Below are positions 23,056-33,664 of a DNA stretch of 64,000 bases, piece after piece; position 1 is the stretch's first letter, and each line of letters opens with the position of its first letter. The position numbers and the translations under genes were made by a program. The DNA lies in the NCBI RefSeq assembly GCF_947179165.1, contig NC_077242.1, positions 29,209,597 through 29,273,596 of the forward strand, given 5' to 3'. The notes below the pieces were generated by a model, which saw only the letters and a list, made by a program, of their open reading frames with translations, had not been told where the DNA came from and did no database searches. The DNA comes from Solanum dulcamara (Eukaryota > Streptophyta > Magnoliopsida > Solanales > Solanaceae).

Positions 23056-26000
23056 TGTAATGACCCTGAATGTCATTTTTTGGATTTTTTCTAAAATGAC
23101 CATTTTACCCCTCCCTTTAGATGCTCCGAGTCATTTCTAATTGTTACCGGATGTTGATTTTTCGAAAATCCCATAAAAAGTTAAGTCCTTAGAAATTTTG
23201 AGTTTCACAAGCTTTAAGTATTAAAAAGTGATATTTGGGGTCAATTGGAGCTACGGGTCTCGGAATGGAATTCCGTCGATTCTAACAGCTCCAAAATGTC
23301 GAAATTGGTTTAGGAGACTTTACAGAATCGGTTTTGGAGTTGTAACAAAGATTTGAGGCCTTCAGTTAAGAATTTGAGGAACTTTAAGCCAAGGTTTAAC
23401 TTTGGTCAACTTTTGGAGTTTCAATGTTCGGAATGGGATTCCGACGACTCTGTTGGATTCGGGAGATGGTTTGTGGTCTAGAAGAAGTGTTGGTTGAATT
23501 TTTAGAGGTCCCGAGTCCATTTTGGTATTTTGAAGGCTTAAGTTGGTTTAGTTGCGACTTTTCGAGTTTTGGGTCAACAAAATCTCGAATTTGAATTCTG
23601 ATGGTTCCATCAGCTCCAGAATGACCAAATTAGGCTGGTAGAACTGTTGGAATGACTATCGAGGCAATCGATACGAGTATGGGGCCATTTGGAGCTTTTG
23701 ACTTTGAAAGTTAGCCTATGATTGACTTTGGTCAACATTCTTGGAAAACGCGCTAGAATGAAAATTCAGACAATGCAGTTAGTTTTGGAATGTTGATTTT
23801 GGTCTAGAACGACCCTTCGTTCGCTTTTTAAGGCTTCCGTACTAATATTGAGGCTCATTGTGGAATATGGCTTAAAAGGACTCTTGGATGTGGGATCCAC
23901 TTTTTATTAAAATGATCTCATATGGGAATTCTGAATTCTCCATTGAGTTTGGAACGTCAAATTAAGTGGGGTAGCATATTGGTTTATTTTTATCGGATTC
24001 CGAACGAATCCCGCGCACCCCGTCGAAGATTTTGGAATTTTCCAAAATCTGCAAAAAGGCAGCAGCAGCCGCCCTTGTTTTGGGGATATTTCCTCCAACT
24101 TTAAAACCCCATAACTTGAGCATTAGGGCTCCAAATTGGGTGATTCAAAAGGCAAAATTGTGAGGTTTTTCCTGGAGAACGTATTGGAGAGATTGAAAAC
24201 TGATTTAGGGCATTTGATTCAGGTAAAAATCGCGATTTTAATTGCAGCTGTGTCCATTTTCGGATTGAGATTTTGAACAACTTTGAGTAATTGTTTCTGG
24301 ACCTATATAAACCCTACTTTGGTGATTCAAGTCTAAATTCAAGAGTATTTCGTGAGGAATCTCGTGGTAATCTCAGAAATATGAGGAGAAGCTTCATTTG
24401 AGGTAAAAATACATTTTTAGTTACTGATTTAGTCATTTTCGGAATGAAATTTTATAGAATTTTGGAAGAGTGTATCTTGGTCAATATAACTCTATTTTAG
24501 TGATTCTTGAGGCTAGATTATGGGGGTTTTCTCAAGGAACGTCATGGTGTAATTTGTTTTTATTGACAGATTTTCTTTTTTGAGAAATCGACGTGTAAAG
24601 AGGCTGCCTTATGTTGTTTTCTTAGTTTGAAAATGTGGAAATTGATTGTTTGATCTTCTTATGTAATTTCTCACCCCGAATTGTGTTATAAATCTGATTT
24701 GTGAGCTTGGGGTGACGTTTAGAACCTATTTTGGGGGTCAAATCCAGAATTTCATATGTTGGTCCCACATTTTGCGTTTTAGACTCTAAAATTGGTCCGT
24801 CTGTAAAAATTATGAAATTAGTGTCTAAACGACCGTGTTGACGTTGTGGTTCTATTTTTGACACCTTGGAAACATTCTGAGATAGTTCGGAAGGAAAAAG
24901 CTCTGACACAGTGATTTGGAGCCCACATATTTAGCCTATAGGTAGGCTTCGGTTTTACCTTTCTTTAGATTGAGCTGGAATGTGTGAAAGCATGTTGAAA
25001 TAGTTGGAATTTGGGTTGGGTAGTTTGATTGTATATCTTAGGTGTTAGAAATCATGCTTTAAGCTTATTATCGGGTTTTTGGATATTTAGAAGCATGTGT
25101 ATCTTGTCATTATTTGTTAGTATTATAAGGAAAGTTGAATGAGCATGTTGTTGATACTATGGGGTATGTTGGCCTTAGTATAAGATGTAAACTTGCTTTA
25201 GATATCCCGACGTCATTCTGATGGACTTAGATCCTTGTAGAATAGTGTAGCGGGCTAGTTCCTGGTAGTTTGGCCTTAGTTAGGCGTTACCCTTACTCTT
25301 AAGTCACCACTAGATCGATTGACTCTTAGAGATTCTGGGTTTGAAAATTATATAGTACTTCGGCTCCTAACATCATAGATTCTTGGTTCCTAGCCTTGGC
25401 AGTTGTTGCTATTATGTGTACTCGGCGGGCTTATGGGGTTTGTCCAAGTTCTCATTTAACTTGCGCATGAGTGTCTCGGTTGGGCTTATAGGGGCCCAGT
25501 TAGGTATAGTTAGCTGTAGTTCTCATATGTAGTACTCTTTTCCTTTTTGATGTTTTTATTGACTCCTATTTAGGCTATTCTTCTTTTTCATATTATTTTT
25601 ACCTTTTCTGCTCAGTCGGCCTATGATGCCTACTGGGTACCTATTGTCTTAGTGCTTATACTACACTCTACATCTACTTTTGTTATGTAAGACCGAGCAC
25701 CAGCTATCGACGTGGATAAATCAAGCTTGTTGCAGTCAACTTCGGAGACTAGGGTGAGTACTTGACGTTCTTAGATCATTCCTGTCTCCTTCAGCATGGA
25801 TGACCCGTATTTTGCCTTCTGAGACTAGCCAATTGTTATATATATTTTCGGTTCACTTTCGGGACTTGTACTCGTGTTTCTTTTGTAGCAGCTTTGTACT
25901 TGTGACTTCTATGTTCTAGGAGGGATCTTTAGTTGTTTAAAACATGTTTTGGTTTACATCCTCTTATTCATTCTGTTTACTTTTATCATTCGATACTCTT

Positions 26001-26112
26001 ATTTAGTTTCTGCCCTCAAACTCATTACTTGAAGTTCTGAGTTGACAGGTTGACTTACCTACTAGAGAGTTATAGTAGGTGTCACCATGACCTAAGGAAT
26101 TGGGTTGTGATA
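23056..26112 (+). mobile_element. LTR2, shared by elements A and B
   Basis: The LTR is 3057 bp. It starts TGTAATGACCCTGAATG and ends GGGTTGTGATA before the next PBS. It serves as 3' LTR for A and 5' LTR for B. It is about 480 bp shorter than LTR1: sequence jumps at about 25294 from ACCCTTACTCTTAA directly to GTCACCACTAG, removing the region equivalent to LTR1 16655-17131, including all minisatellite units. The two breakpoints in LTR1 share a short CTYYTAA-like match, consistent with microhomology deletion. TATA box at 24304-24311. Confidence 0.88.
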
Positions 26113-26115
26113 AGC

Positions 26116-26133
26116 TGGTATCAGAGCCCCAGG
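26116..26133 (+). other. PBS of array element B
   Basis: TGGTATCAGAGCCCCAGG, initiator-tRNA-Met type, three nt past the LTR2 edge; the best preserved PBS of the window. Confidence 0.88.
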
Positions 26134-26320
26134 TTCATTGGTCTCACTTGTACAGAGCTAACATCTAGTAGAGTCTCGCGGATGGGTGAGGAGACGTACA
26201 TAACTTATCTTCGGGAGGCTATATGATGTCATTAGGAACATTTTCTATGTTGTATCATTTTGTGCAGTGTTGTGTCTTATTGATTTTGTGAAATCTAATT
26301 TGTTCTAGTCTTTAATAGGA

Positions 26321-27600
26321 ATGGTTCGTACGCGCGGTACCACCGATCGTGGTAATGCACCAAGGCCTGGCATGCCTAGAGGTCGTCCTCATGAGACATG
26401 TAGGGGAGCAGCACCAGCTCCGAACCCGGAGATAGAGCCGGAGCTGGTAGAGGAGAATCAGGACGCTCCTATTTATATTCAGCCAGAGGGACCACCACCA
26501 CCAGCACAGCCTCCAGCTGCACTAGTTATGACCCCAGCACTACAGGCAGCGATTGTGCAGCTCCTCATGGCTATTGGGGTTGTACCACAGGCCCCGACTC
26601 TAGTAGCGGGCATACCAGCACTACAGGATCCGCCTGTTCAGCTAGCACCTGAGGTTCAATTGCCTCCACCAGTTGTTGCACCCTTGTCAGCAGTTCCAGA
26701 GGGTATGATTTCATTACAAGATCAGAATATGTTAGGGGTATTTCAGAGGCTGTCGCCTCCGATATTTTCTGTAGCCACTAGCGAGGTTGCTAGCGAGTTT
26801 TTGACTACCTGTCAAGAGTAGCTCCATTCCTTGGGTCTTGTGGAGTCCAGAGGCGCCGACTTCACTGCTCACCAGTTTAAAGGGGCAGCCAGATAATGGT
26901 GGCGCTCCTATTTGTAGTCTTGACCTGCTGGGTCACCACCATTGACATGGGCCCAGTTCTCATAGGCTTACTTTGCTCGATACATACCTAGGAGTGTTTG
27001 GGACTGAGTTCGGGATCATTTTACTTGGTTAGAGTAGGGCCACATAACGATTGCAGAGTACGAGTCTAGATTTCATCAGATTTCCTGACATGCCACTATG
27101 ATTCTACCCACTGAGGAGGAGCGGGTATGATGTTTTATGCGCGGATTGAGACCTTACCTGAGGTTGGAGATCGAGCACCTTATTTCTGTGGGCTGCTCTT
27201 TTCTGTATGTGGTGGATCATGCCCGCATGATCGAAATTATTTATATCTAGGCCCAAAGGGGCAACGATAAAAGACCCAAGCATCAGGGTAGCTTCAGTGG
27301 GTCCCATTCTAGAGGCCATGATAGTTATGACAGGCCCCGCCAGCGACTCCAGCAGGATAGAAACCAGCAGGGTCAGTCGAACTGGCTGATTCAGGACGCC
27401 ATACCAACAATTGAGGGTAGTCATCCCTATTCAGGGGTTCCATCATAGGGCAGAGCTCGGGGGGACCAGGTCCGCTTTTTTCCTACGGTGGACGAGTTAT
27501 CATGGGTTGCTCAGCTTCAGGATATTTCGATTGTGGCTCACTAGAGCACTGGGCTAGGGAGTGTCCCGGCCGGGCAAGACCGTTGGTAGTAGAACCACCT
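26321..27600 (+). pseudogene. Element B gag pseudogene
   Basis: Starts MVRTRGTTDRGNAPRPGMPR at 26321 with the same Pro-rich linker and MTPALQAAIVQLL block as A. The first frame is open to a stop at 26819-26821. The second gag half can be followed in broken frames to about 27420 (EEERV, LRPYLRLEIEHL). The knuckle at about 27517-27566 reads [17 protein letters not shown]: here the first Cys is Tyr and the second is kept, the opposite of element A. Immediately after it the sequence jumps into RT (27630). Confidence 0.82.
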
Positions 27601-27629
27601 CCACCAAGAGGTATAGATCGGGGTCACGG

Positions 27630-29618
27630 GCGAATTATATTCATCGATGACATACTGGTATACTCGCGGAGTAGGAAGGAGAACGAGCAGCACTTGAGAG
27701 TTGTTCTCCAGAGTTGGAGAGATAAGCAAATTTATGCTAAATTCTCAAAATGCGAGTTTTAGTTGGAGTTTGTAGCATTTCTGGGACATGTGGTGTCTAG
27801 AAAGGGTATCAGAGTGGATCCGATGAAGATTGAGGATATTCGTGGTTGGGCTAGGCCCATATCTGTTATGGAGATTCGGAGTTTCATTACATTGGCTGGG
27901 TATTATAGATGATTCATTGAGGGTTTCTCTACCATTGCAGCCTCATTGACCCGTTTGACCCGCCAAGATGTTCCATTTGTGTGGTCCGAGGAGTGTGAGT
28001 CAAGCTTTCGAAAGCTTAAGGAGTTGCTTACCACCGCTATTGTTTTGACCCTACCAGTTGAGGGAGAGATCTTTTTGGTATATTATGACACTTCTGGTGT
28101 AGGCCTTAGGTGTGTACTAATGCAGTGTGGCCGAGTTATTGCTTATGCTTCCAGACAGTTGATAGTGCATGATCACAACTACCCCACCTATGACTTGGAA
28201 CTGGCGGCGTTAGTTTTTGAGCTCAAGATGTAGAGGCACTACTTATACGGAGTCTATTGTGAGATAAATATAGATCACTGCAGCTTACAGTACATTATGA
28301 GTCAAAAAGATCTTAATTCTAGACAGCGGCGTTGGATTGAGCTACTGGCCAATTATAACATCTCTATTCTTTACCACCCGGGCAAGGCGAAGGTAGTAGC
28401 GGACGACTTGAGCCGGAATATGGGGAGTATGGGTAGTTTAGCTTACTTTTCTGTTGCAGAGCAACCCCTAGCCTTAGATATCCGTTATTTGGCTAATCGG
28501 ATGGTCAGGTTGGTAATCTCAAATTCCGAACCAATTTTGGCTTTTGTGGGAGCTCGATCATCTCTGTTGGACCAGATTCATGGCCGGCAGTTTGAGGATG
28601 GAGAATTGGTAAAGCTTCGAGAGTTAGTATTGTGAGGCAAGGGTGACCAGAGTTGGAGACTTTATTTAGTTGATCCTTCACGAGTCCTACGATTCCAAAT
28701 ATTCTATCCATCCGGGCACCGCAAAGATGTATCGGGATTTAAGATAGCATTACTGGTGGAGTGGTATGAAGAGAGATGTAGCTGAGTATGTATCCCATTG
28801 TTTAAGTTGCCAGTAGGTTAAGACAGAGCATCAAAGGCCTGGTAGAGTCTTTCATAGATTACCCATTCCCGAATGGAAATGGGAATGAATTAACATGGAC
28901 TTCGTGATGGGTTTGCCTCGATCATCTAGAGGTAATGATGGTATTTGGGTCATCGTTGATCGATTGACCAAGTCATCGCATTTCTTGCCAGTACAGTCCA
29001 CTTTTACTGTAGATCGACTAGCTCAAATCTATATTCAGCAGGTGGTCCATCTGCACGGGGTACCGATATCCATTATATCAGATAGGGGATCTCAATTTAC
29101 TTCTAGTTTCTGGAGGTCCTTTCAGAGAGAGTTGGGCACCCGGGTTGATCTTAGTACGACATTTCATCCACAAACCGACGGTCAATTAGAGCATACTATT
29201 CAGGTTCTGGAGGATATGTTGCGAGCTTGTGTATTAGATTTCAAGGGTCATTAGGAGCAGTACTGAGATTTGGCAGAGTTTGCGTACAACAACAGCAACC
29301 ACTCTAGTATTCAGATGGCCCCGTTTGAAGCCTTATATGGTAGGCGTTGTCGTACTCCGGTTGGTTGGTTTGAGTCTTCAGAACCTGGGCCACACAGTAC
29401 CTATTTACTTCAGGATGCCATAGCTAGAGTTTGGGTTATTCAGGAGAGGTTGAGGAAAGCTCAGATGTGATTAAGGTCTAATGGTGCCATCATCCGATCG
29501 AGAAGGCTACATGGGAGACTGAGCAGGAGATGCGGGAGCAGTACCCCAGCTTATTTGACCCTCTATATATACTCTTGCCCTTACTTTTGCGGACGAAAGT
29601 TCTTTTAGTAGTGGATGT
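27630..29618 (+). pseudogene. Element B pol pseudogene, protease and most of RT deleted
   Basis: About 1.2 kb equivalent to element A 19455-20640 (protease, RT fingers and palm) is missing, so the knuckle linker GIDRGHGR joins directly to [16 protein letters not shown]. The catalytic box keeps both Asp residues (GAT at 27646-27648), unlike A and C. RNase H lies at about 27946-28420. A 55-60-bp loss near 28648 removes the start of the integrase region. The integrase core is the best kept here: 28895-29254 is open, with MDFVMGLP, IISDRGSQFTS and FHPQTDGQLEHT carrying the D, D and E residues. A third loss at about 29466 (about 370 bp compared with A) removes the integrase C-terminus up to the chromodomain. 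Confidence 0.85.
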
Positions 29619-30650
29619 TGTAATGACCCTGAATGTCATTTTTTTGGAATTTTTCTAAAATGACCATTTTACCCCTCCCTTTAGATGCTCCGAGTCATTT
29701 CTAATTATTACTGGGTGTTCATTTTTAAAAAATCCCATGAAAAGTTAAGTCCTTGAAAATTTTGAGTTTCATAAGGAGATACAGGTCTCGGAATAGAATT
29801 CTGTTGATTCCAGCAGCTCCAAAATATTGAAATAGGCTTAGGAGACTTTACGGAATCGGTTTTGGAGTTGTAATGAAGATTTGAGGCCTTGAGCTGAGAA
29901 TTTGAGAAACTTTAAGCCAAGGTTTGACTTTTGTCAACTTTTGGAGTTCTGATGCTCAGAATGGAATTCCGACGACTCTGTTGGATTCGGGAGATGGCTT
30001 GTGGTCTAAAAGAAGTGTTGGTTGAATTTTTAGAGGTCCCGAGTCCGTCTTGGTATGTTGAAGGCTTAAGTTGGTTTAGTTGCGACTTTTTGAGTTTTGG
30101 GTCAACGAAATCTCGAATTCGAATTCTGATAGTTCCATTAGCTCCAAAATGACCAAATTAGGCTAGTAACACTATTGGAATAACTATCGAGGTAATCGAT
30201 ACGAGTTTGGGGCCATTTGGCGCTTTTGCTTTGAAAGTTAACCCATGGTTGACTTTGGTCAACATTCTTGGAAAACGTGCTCGAATGAAAATTCTGACAG
30301 TGTGGTTAGTTTTGGAATATTGATTTTTCTCTAGAACGACCCTTCGTTCGCGTTTCAAGGCTTTCGGACTAATATTGAGGCCCATTGTGGAATATGGCTT
30401 AAAAGTGCTCTTGGATGTGGGATCCACTTTTTATTAAAATGATCTCATATGGGAATTTTGAATTCTCCATTGAGTTCGGAACGTCAAATTAAGTGGGGTA
30501 GCATATTAGGTTATTTTTATCGGATTCCAAACGAATCCCGCGCACCCCGTCGGAGATTTTCGAATTTTCCAAAATCTGCAAAAAGACAGCAGCAGCCGCC
30601 CTTGTTTTGGGGATATTTCCCCCAACTTTAAAACCCCATAACTTGAGCAT
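29619..30650 (+). mobile_element. LTR3, segment 1 of 3
   Basis: Starts TGTAATGACCCTGAATG. It is the 3' LTR of B and 5' LTR of C. A roughly 48-bp stretch present in LTR2 (near 23210-23260) is missing at about 29777. It ends in ATAACTTGAGCAT (30638-30650), the left target duplication of the truncated LINE; LTR sequence resumes at 33531 and then at 44822. Confidence 0.87.
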
Positions 30651-33517
30651 TTTTTTTTATTTTTTTTTTGGGGGGGAACAGACCCTACACGAGGCTCCCA
30701 CCTCTCGTGCACAGTCAGGGGTTAAGCAACACCCCCAAGCCTTAACATAAATAATCAAAAATAAAAATACAAGGAGGGGGACATAAACCTTACCTCCGAT
30801 CCTATGGTGGTTCATAAGTCGGCTAACCTATTAAGGTCGGCTAACTCATCCCCAATACAAAGGAGAGACTAACTATAACTAGAAAGCAGTAAACCTGTGA
30901 GAGGACTCCTTCCGGTACAATTCAACTATGAAAGCATAAATGAGGGAGACTCTCCCCTTCCATGAGAAAAAAAGGAAAGTAACCTACACTAGTCCTATTC
31001 CAACTACGCTACGTACCAGACATAGCTACATTGAAGAAGAACAAGTATACGAAACTTCTATCTCACATGGGATGGGAAAATTCTTTTCATCTTTGCTCTT
31101 TTTAGTCTTGTCGTACCAAGTAAATCCAGGTGAAATGTGCCATTGCATCAGTATCATGATTATCAGCTATGGGGGCTGAAAGGAAAGGAAATATATGGAG
31201 CTACAGTATCCAACAGCCTTGGAGTTGTTGTGGAGAAAATTGAGAGCCTGAATATCAGAACAAGTGTTGCTGCATTCGACCACCTGCATGGGGGTCCAAA
31301 TATATGGTTGCTGCAGATTGTTGTGATCAGGTTCAGCTTCTTGGAGTACCTACACAGACAAACAAAACCAACAAACCACACAACCAAAGAGATCTGCATG
31401 CTGCTGTAACTAGCTTGTATTTGTTCCTTGTTTGCTGCAGGTTGGTGTAGTTGTTGCTGTGGTGTGTTGATAATAGAGAGTATGGATGGCAATGTGAGTG
31501 TTCTGCTCCATAGAAGCCCCAGGTTATTGCAGCCCTCATAGCAGTTCCAAAGAGGTTCTAAACAAAAACATTCAACCAAAGACAAGCAACCAAACAAACA
31601 GGTGTTGAGCTGCTGCAGTTGTTGAGTTATTGCAGTTACTAAAAGTTTTGCACAGGGGGCTGCTGCAGTTGTTGAGCTATTGGAGAAGGTATAGGTGGAG
31701 TAGTGATTAGGAGAGGAGGTCCATTTATGCCCAGCTGCTGTCTCCCTTCTATTGGGAATCTTTGAACCTGCATAAGGAATTATCAAAGAAACAACCAAAT
31801 GGGGAGAATGGAGATGCTGCTGTAGGTTTGTGTGCAGCTCCAAGTTTCTTTCATAGTATGAGAGGTTAAGGAACTTGTTGGAGCATGCTTCACTGAAAAG
31901 AAAGTCCTCTCTTGTGATCTAGTTCAGGTTGCTTGTGTGTGGCTCCCCAGTCTCAAAGGAATACATACAGTCAAACAAGCACCAAAAACAAGAGGGGTCT
32001 CCATTTCTGCACAATCCTTTTATTTCAGTCATGGATAGTCCTGTAGCAGTGTTGTCCTCTATGTATTTGTTGTTAAAGCATGTTGGTGTATATCTCCAAC
32101 AACCTACAAATACACAACAAATAACCAAGGACAAGCAAAGACCTGTACAGGTTAATAGAAAAGAATGGATCTCAAAGAGAATTTTGGAGCCTGTTAGCAT
32201 TTTCCATGTCGCTCGACTAACGTCTCCACTTACCCGTTTGAGCTGAAACTTTCTGGAGTTTGCATATATATCCTTTCCTTTAGACATGCAAGGTTTGAAG
32301 GCTTGTTTCGCAAGTTGGAGCTTCCAGTTAGCAAAATTCTTCCTTTTTAAGCTTAAGACAGCTGATTGTTTCAAGCTCGCTCGCCTAACGTCTCCAATTA
32401 TCCGTTTGGGATGAAATTTCTTGGGCCTTATCAAAATAATATATACTGCAATCCTGCAAAGTTTGGGGGCCTTTGGATAGGTCCACAAGTTACTCCTCAC
32501 CCTGCACCTGCTGCCCTGCTGCCCTGCTGATTAGAGGTTGCAGGGTGTGTGGAAGTTGTAGTTGTGCTCTTCTCTATGTATTTGTTGTTGAAGAATGCTG
32601 ATATATCACTCCAGACACCTGCAATAATACCGCAAGCAAGCCCAAACAAAACATAGTGTACACAGACTAGCATTAAAGAAGGGACCTCAGTAAGAGCTTT
32701 GGAGAGTGTTATCATTTTCCAAGTCGCTCGACTAACGTCTCCACTTGTCCATCTGAGCTGAAACTTTATGAAATTAGCATATATATCCTCTCCTTTAGTC
32801 ATGCAAAGTTTGAAGGCTTGTTTCCCAAGTTGGAGGATCCAAATTACTAAAGGCCCTCTCTTTAGGCTTAAGGCAGCTGAATTCAATATCGTTCGCCTAA
32901 CGCCTCCAATTATCTCTTTTGGCTTGTGTTGTTGCTGATGCTGTTGAGTGGTTGATACATATGGAGCTTCTGTGTGACCTGCAGAATCAGTTGGACCACA
33001 AAAAAGTACTATTGTTGTTGCTCTGGTATCTGCAAGGGATTTAGGGTTGTTGTTGTGTGGTGGAAATGGTTGAAGATCTTTCAGGTAAGCTGCTGCTGTT
33101 ATAGTACATGCCTTGTGCAACTGCATCTTGTTAGAGTTTGCAGTGATGCTCCAGCACCCTGCATAAACAAACAAGAAAACACAAAGGTAGTGGAGCTCTT
33201 GTTGGTTCCAACAGTTGCTCCAGCAGTGGTTGTTTGGTTTCCTCATCTGGTGTAGTTTCATTGTTGAGAAACAGCCATAGTGAGTGCTGCCTGTTGGAAG
33301 TTGATGAATTTTTTTTACCTGGACAAAAACAATCAAACAAGAACTAATCAACAAATTAAACAGTAGGCTTGCACTCCATTGGTTGATGGTGTTCTGCAGA
33401 TTCCTGTTGGTTGTTGTTGGTGTTATGTGATTCATCAAGGTGTTGTAGGGTGTTGGTGATCTTGTTGTGGGATGCTGCATGTGTGTTGCAACCATGAATG
33501 GGCCTCCAATTGCTGGA
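30651..33517 (-). mobile_element. 5'-truncated LINE copy (3' region only)
   Basis: 2867-bp minus-strand insertion in LTR3, flanked by the 13-bp duplication ATAACTTGAGCAT (30638-30650 and 33518-33530). Its poly(A) tail appears as a T tract at 30651-30669, followed by a G run. It matches 33598-36471 of the full-length LINE almost base for base, with scattered substitutions. It begins, on the minus strand, at TCCAGCAATTGGAGGCC, so it lacks both ORFs. Frames of 352, 193 and 226 codons on the minus strand (33555-32497, 32500-31919, 31843-31163) are counterparts of long frames in the full copy. Reverse transcription that stopped early is the usual cause of such truncation. Confidence 0.9.
30688..30709 (-). 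other. Conserved LINE 3'-end hairpin (truncated copy)
   Basis: On the minus strand CACGAG and CTCGTG pair around AGGTGGGAGC, about 20 nt before the C run and poly(A). The same hairpin is at 33643-33664 and 52399-52420. In some LINEs a 3' hairpin is what the reverse transcriptase recognises; here that role is inferred from position and conservation. Confidence 0.65.
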
Positions 33518-33530
33518 ATAACTTGAGCAT

Positions 33531-33597
33531 TAGGGCTCCAAATTGGGTGATTCAAAAGGCAAAATTGTGAGGTTTTTCCTGGAGAACGTATTGGAGA
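33531..33597 (+). mobile_element. LTR3, segment 2 of 3
   Basis: A 67-bp island of LTR3 between two LINE insertions. It continues LTR2-like sequence at 24124-24190 and ends with TATTGGAGA (33589-33597), the left target duplication of the full-length LINE. Confidence 0.9.
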
Positions 33598-33642
33598 TTT
33601 TTTTTTTTTTTTTTTTTTGGGGGGGGGGGGGAACAGACACTA

Positions 33643-33664
33643 CACGAGGCTCCCACCTCTCGTG
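33643..33664 (-). other. Conserved LINE 3'-end hairpin (LINE-1)
   Basis: CACGAG paired with CTCGTG on the minus strand, loop AGGTGGGAGC, just before the C run and poly(A). Identical stem to the other two LINE copies. Confidence 0.65.

Noticed and set aside
31163..31843. 226-codon minus-strand frame as an independent host gene
   Set aside because: It is part of the truncated LINE and recurs inside LINE-1 (34117 onward), so it belongs to the LINE 3' region.
30651..33597. T and G homopolymer runs as assembly gaps or vector joints
   Set aside because: They are the poly(A)/C-run tails of minus-strand LINEs, each placed exactly next to a target-site duplication.
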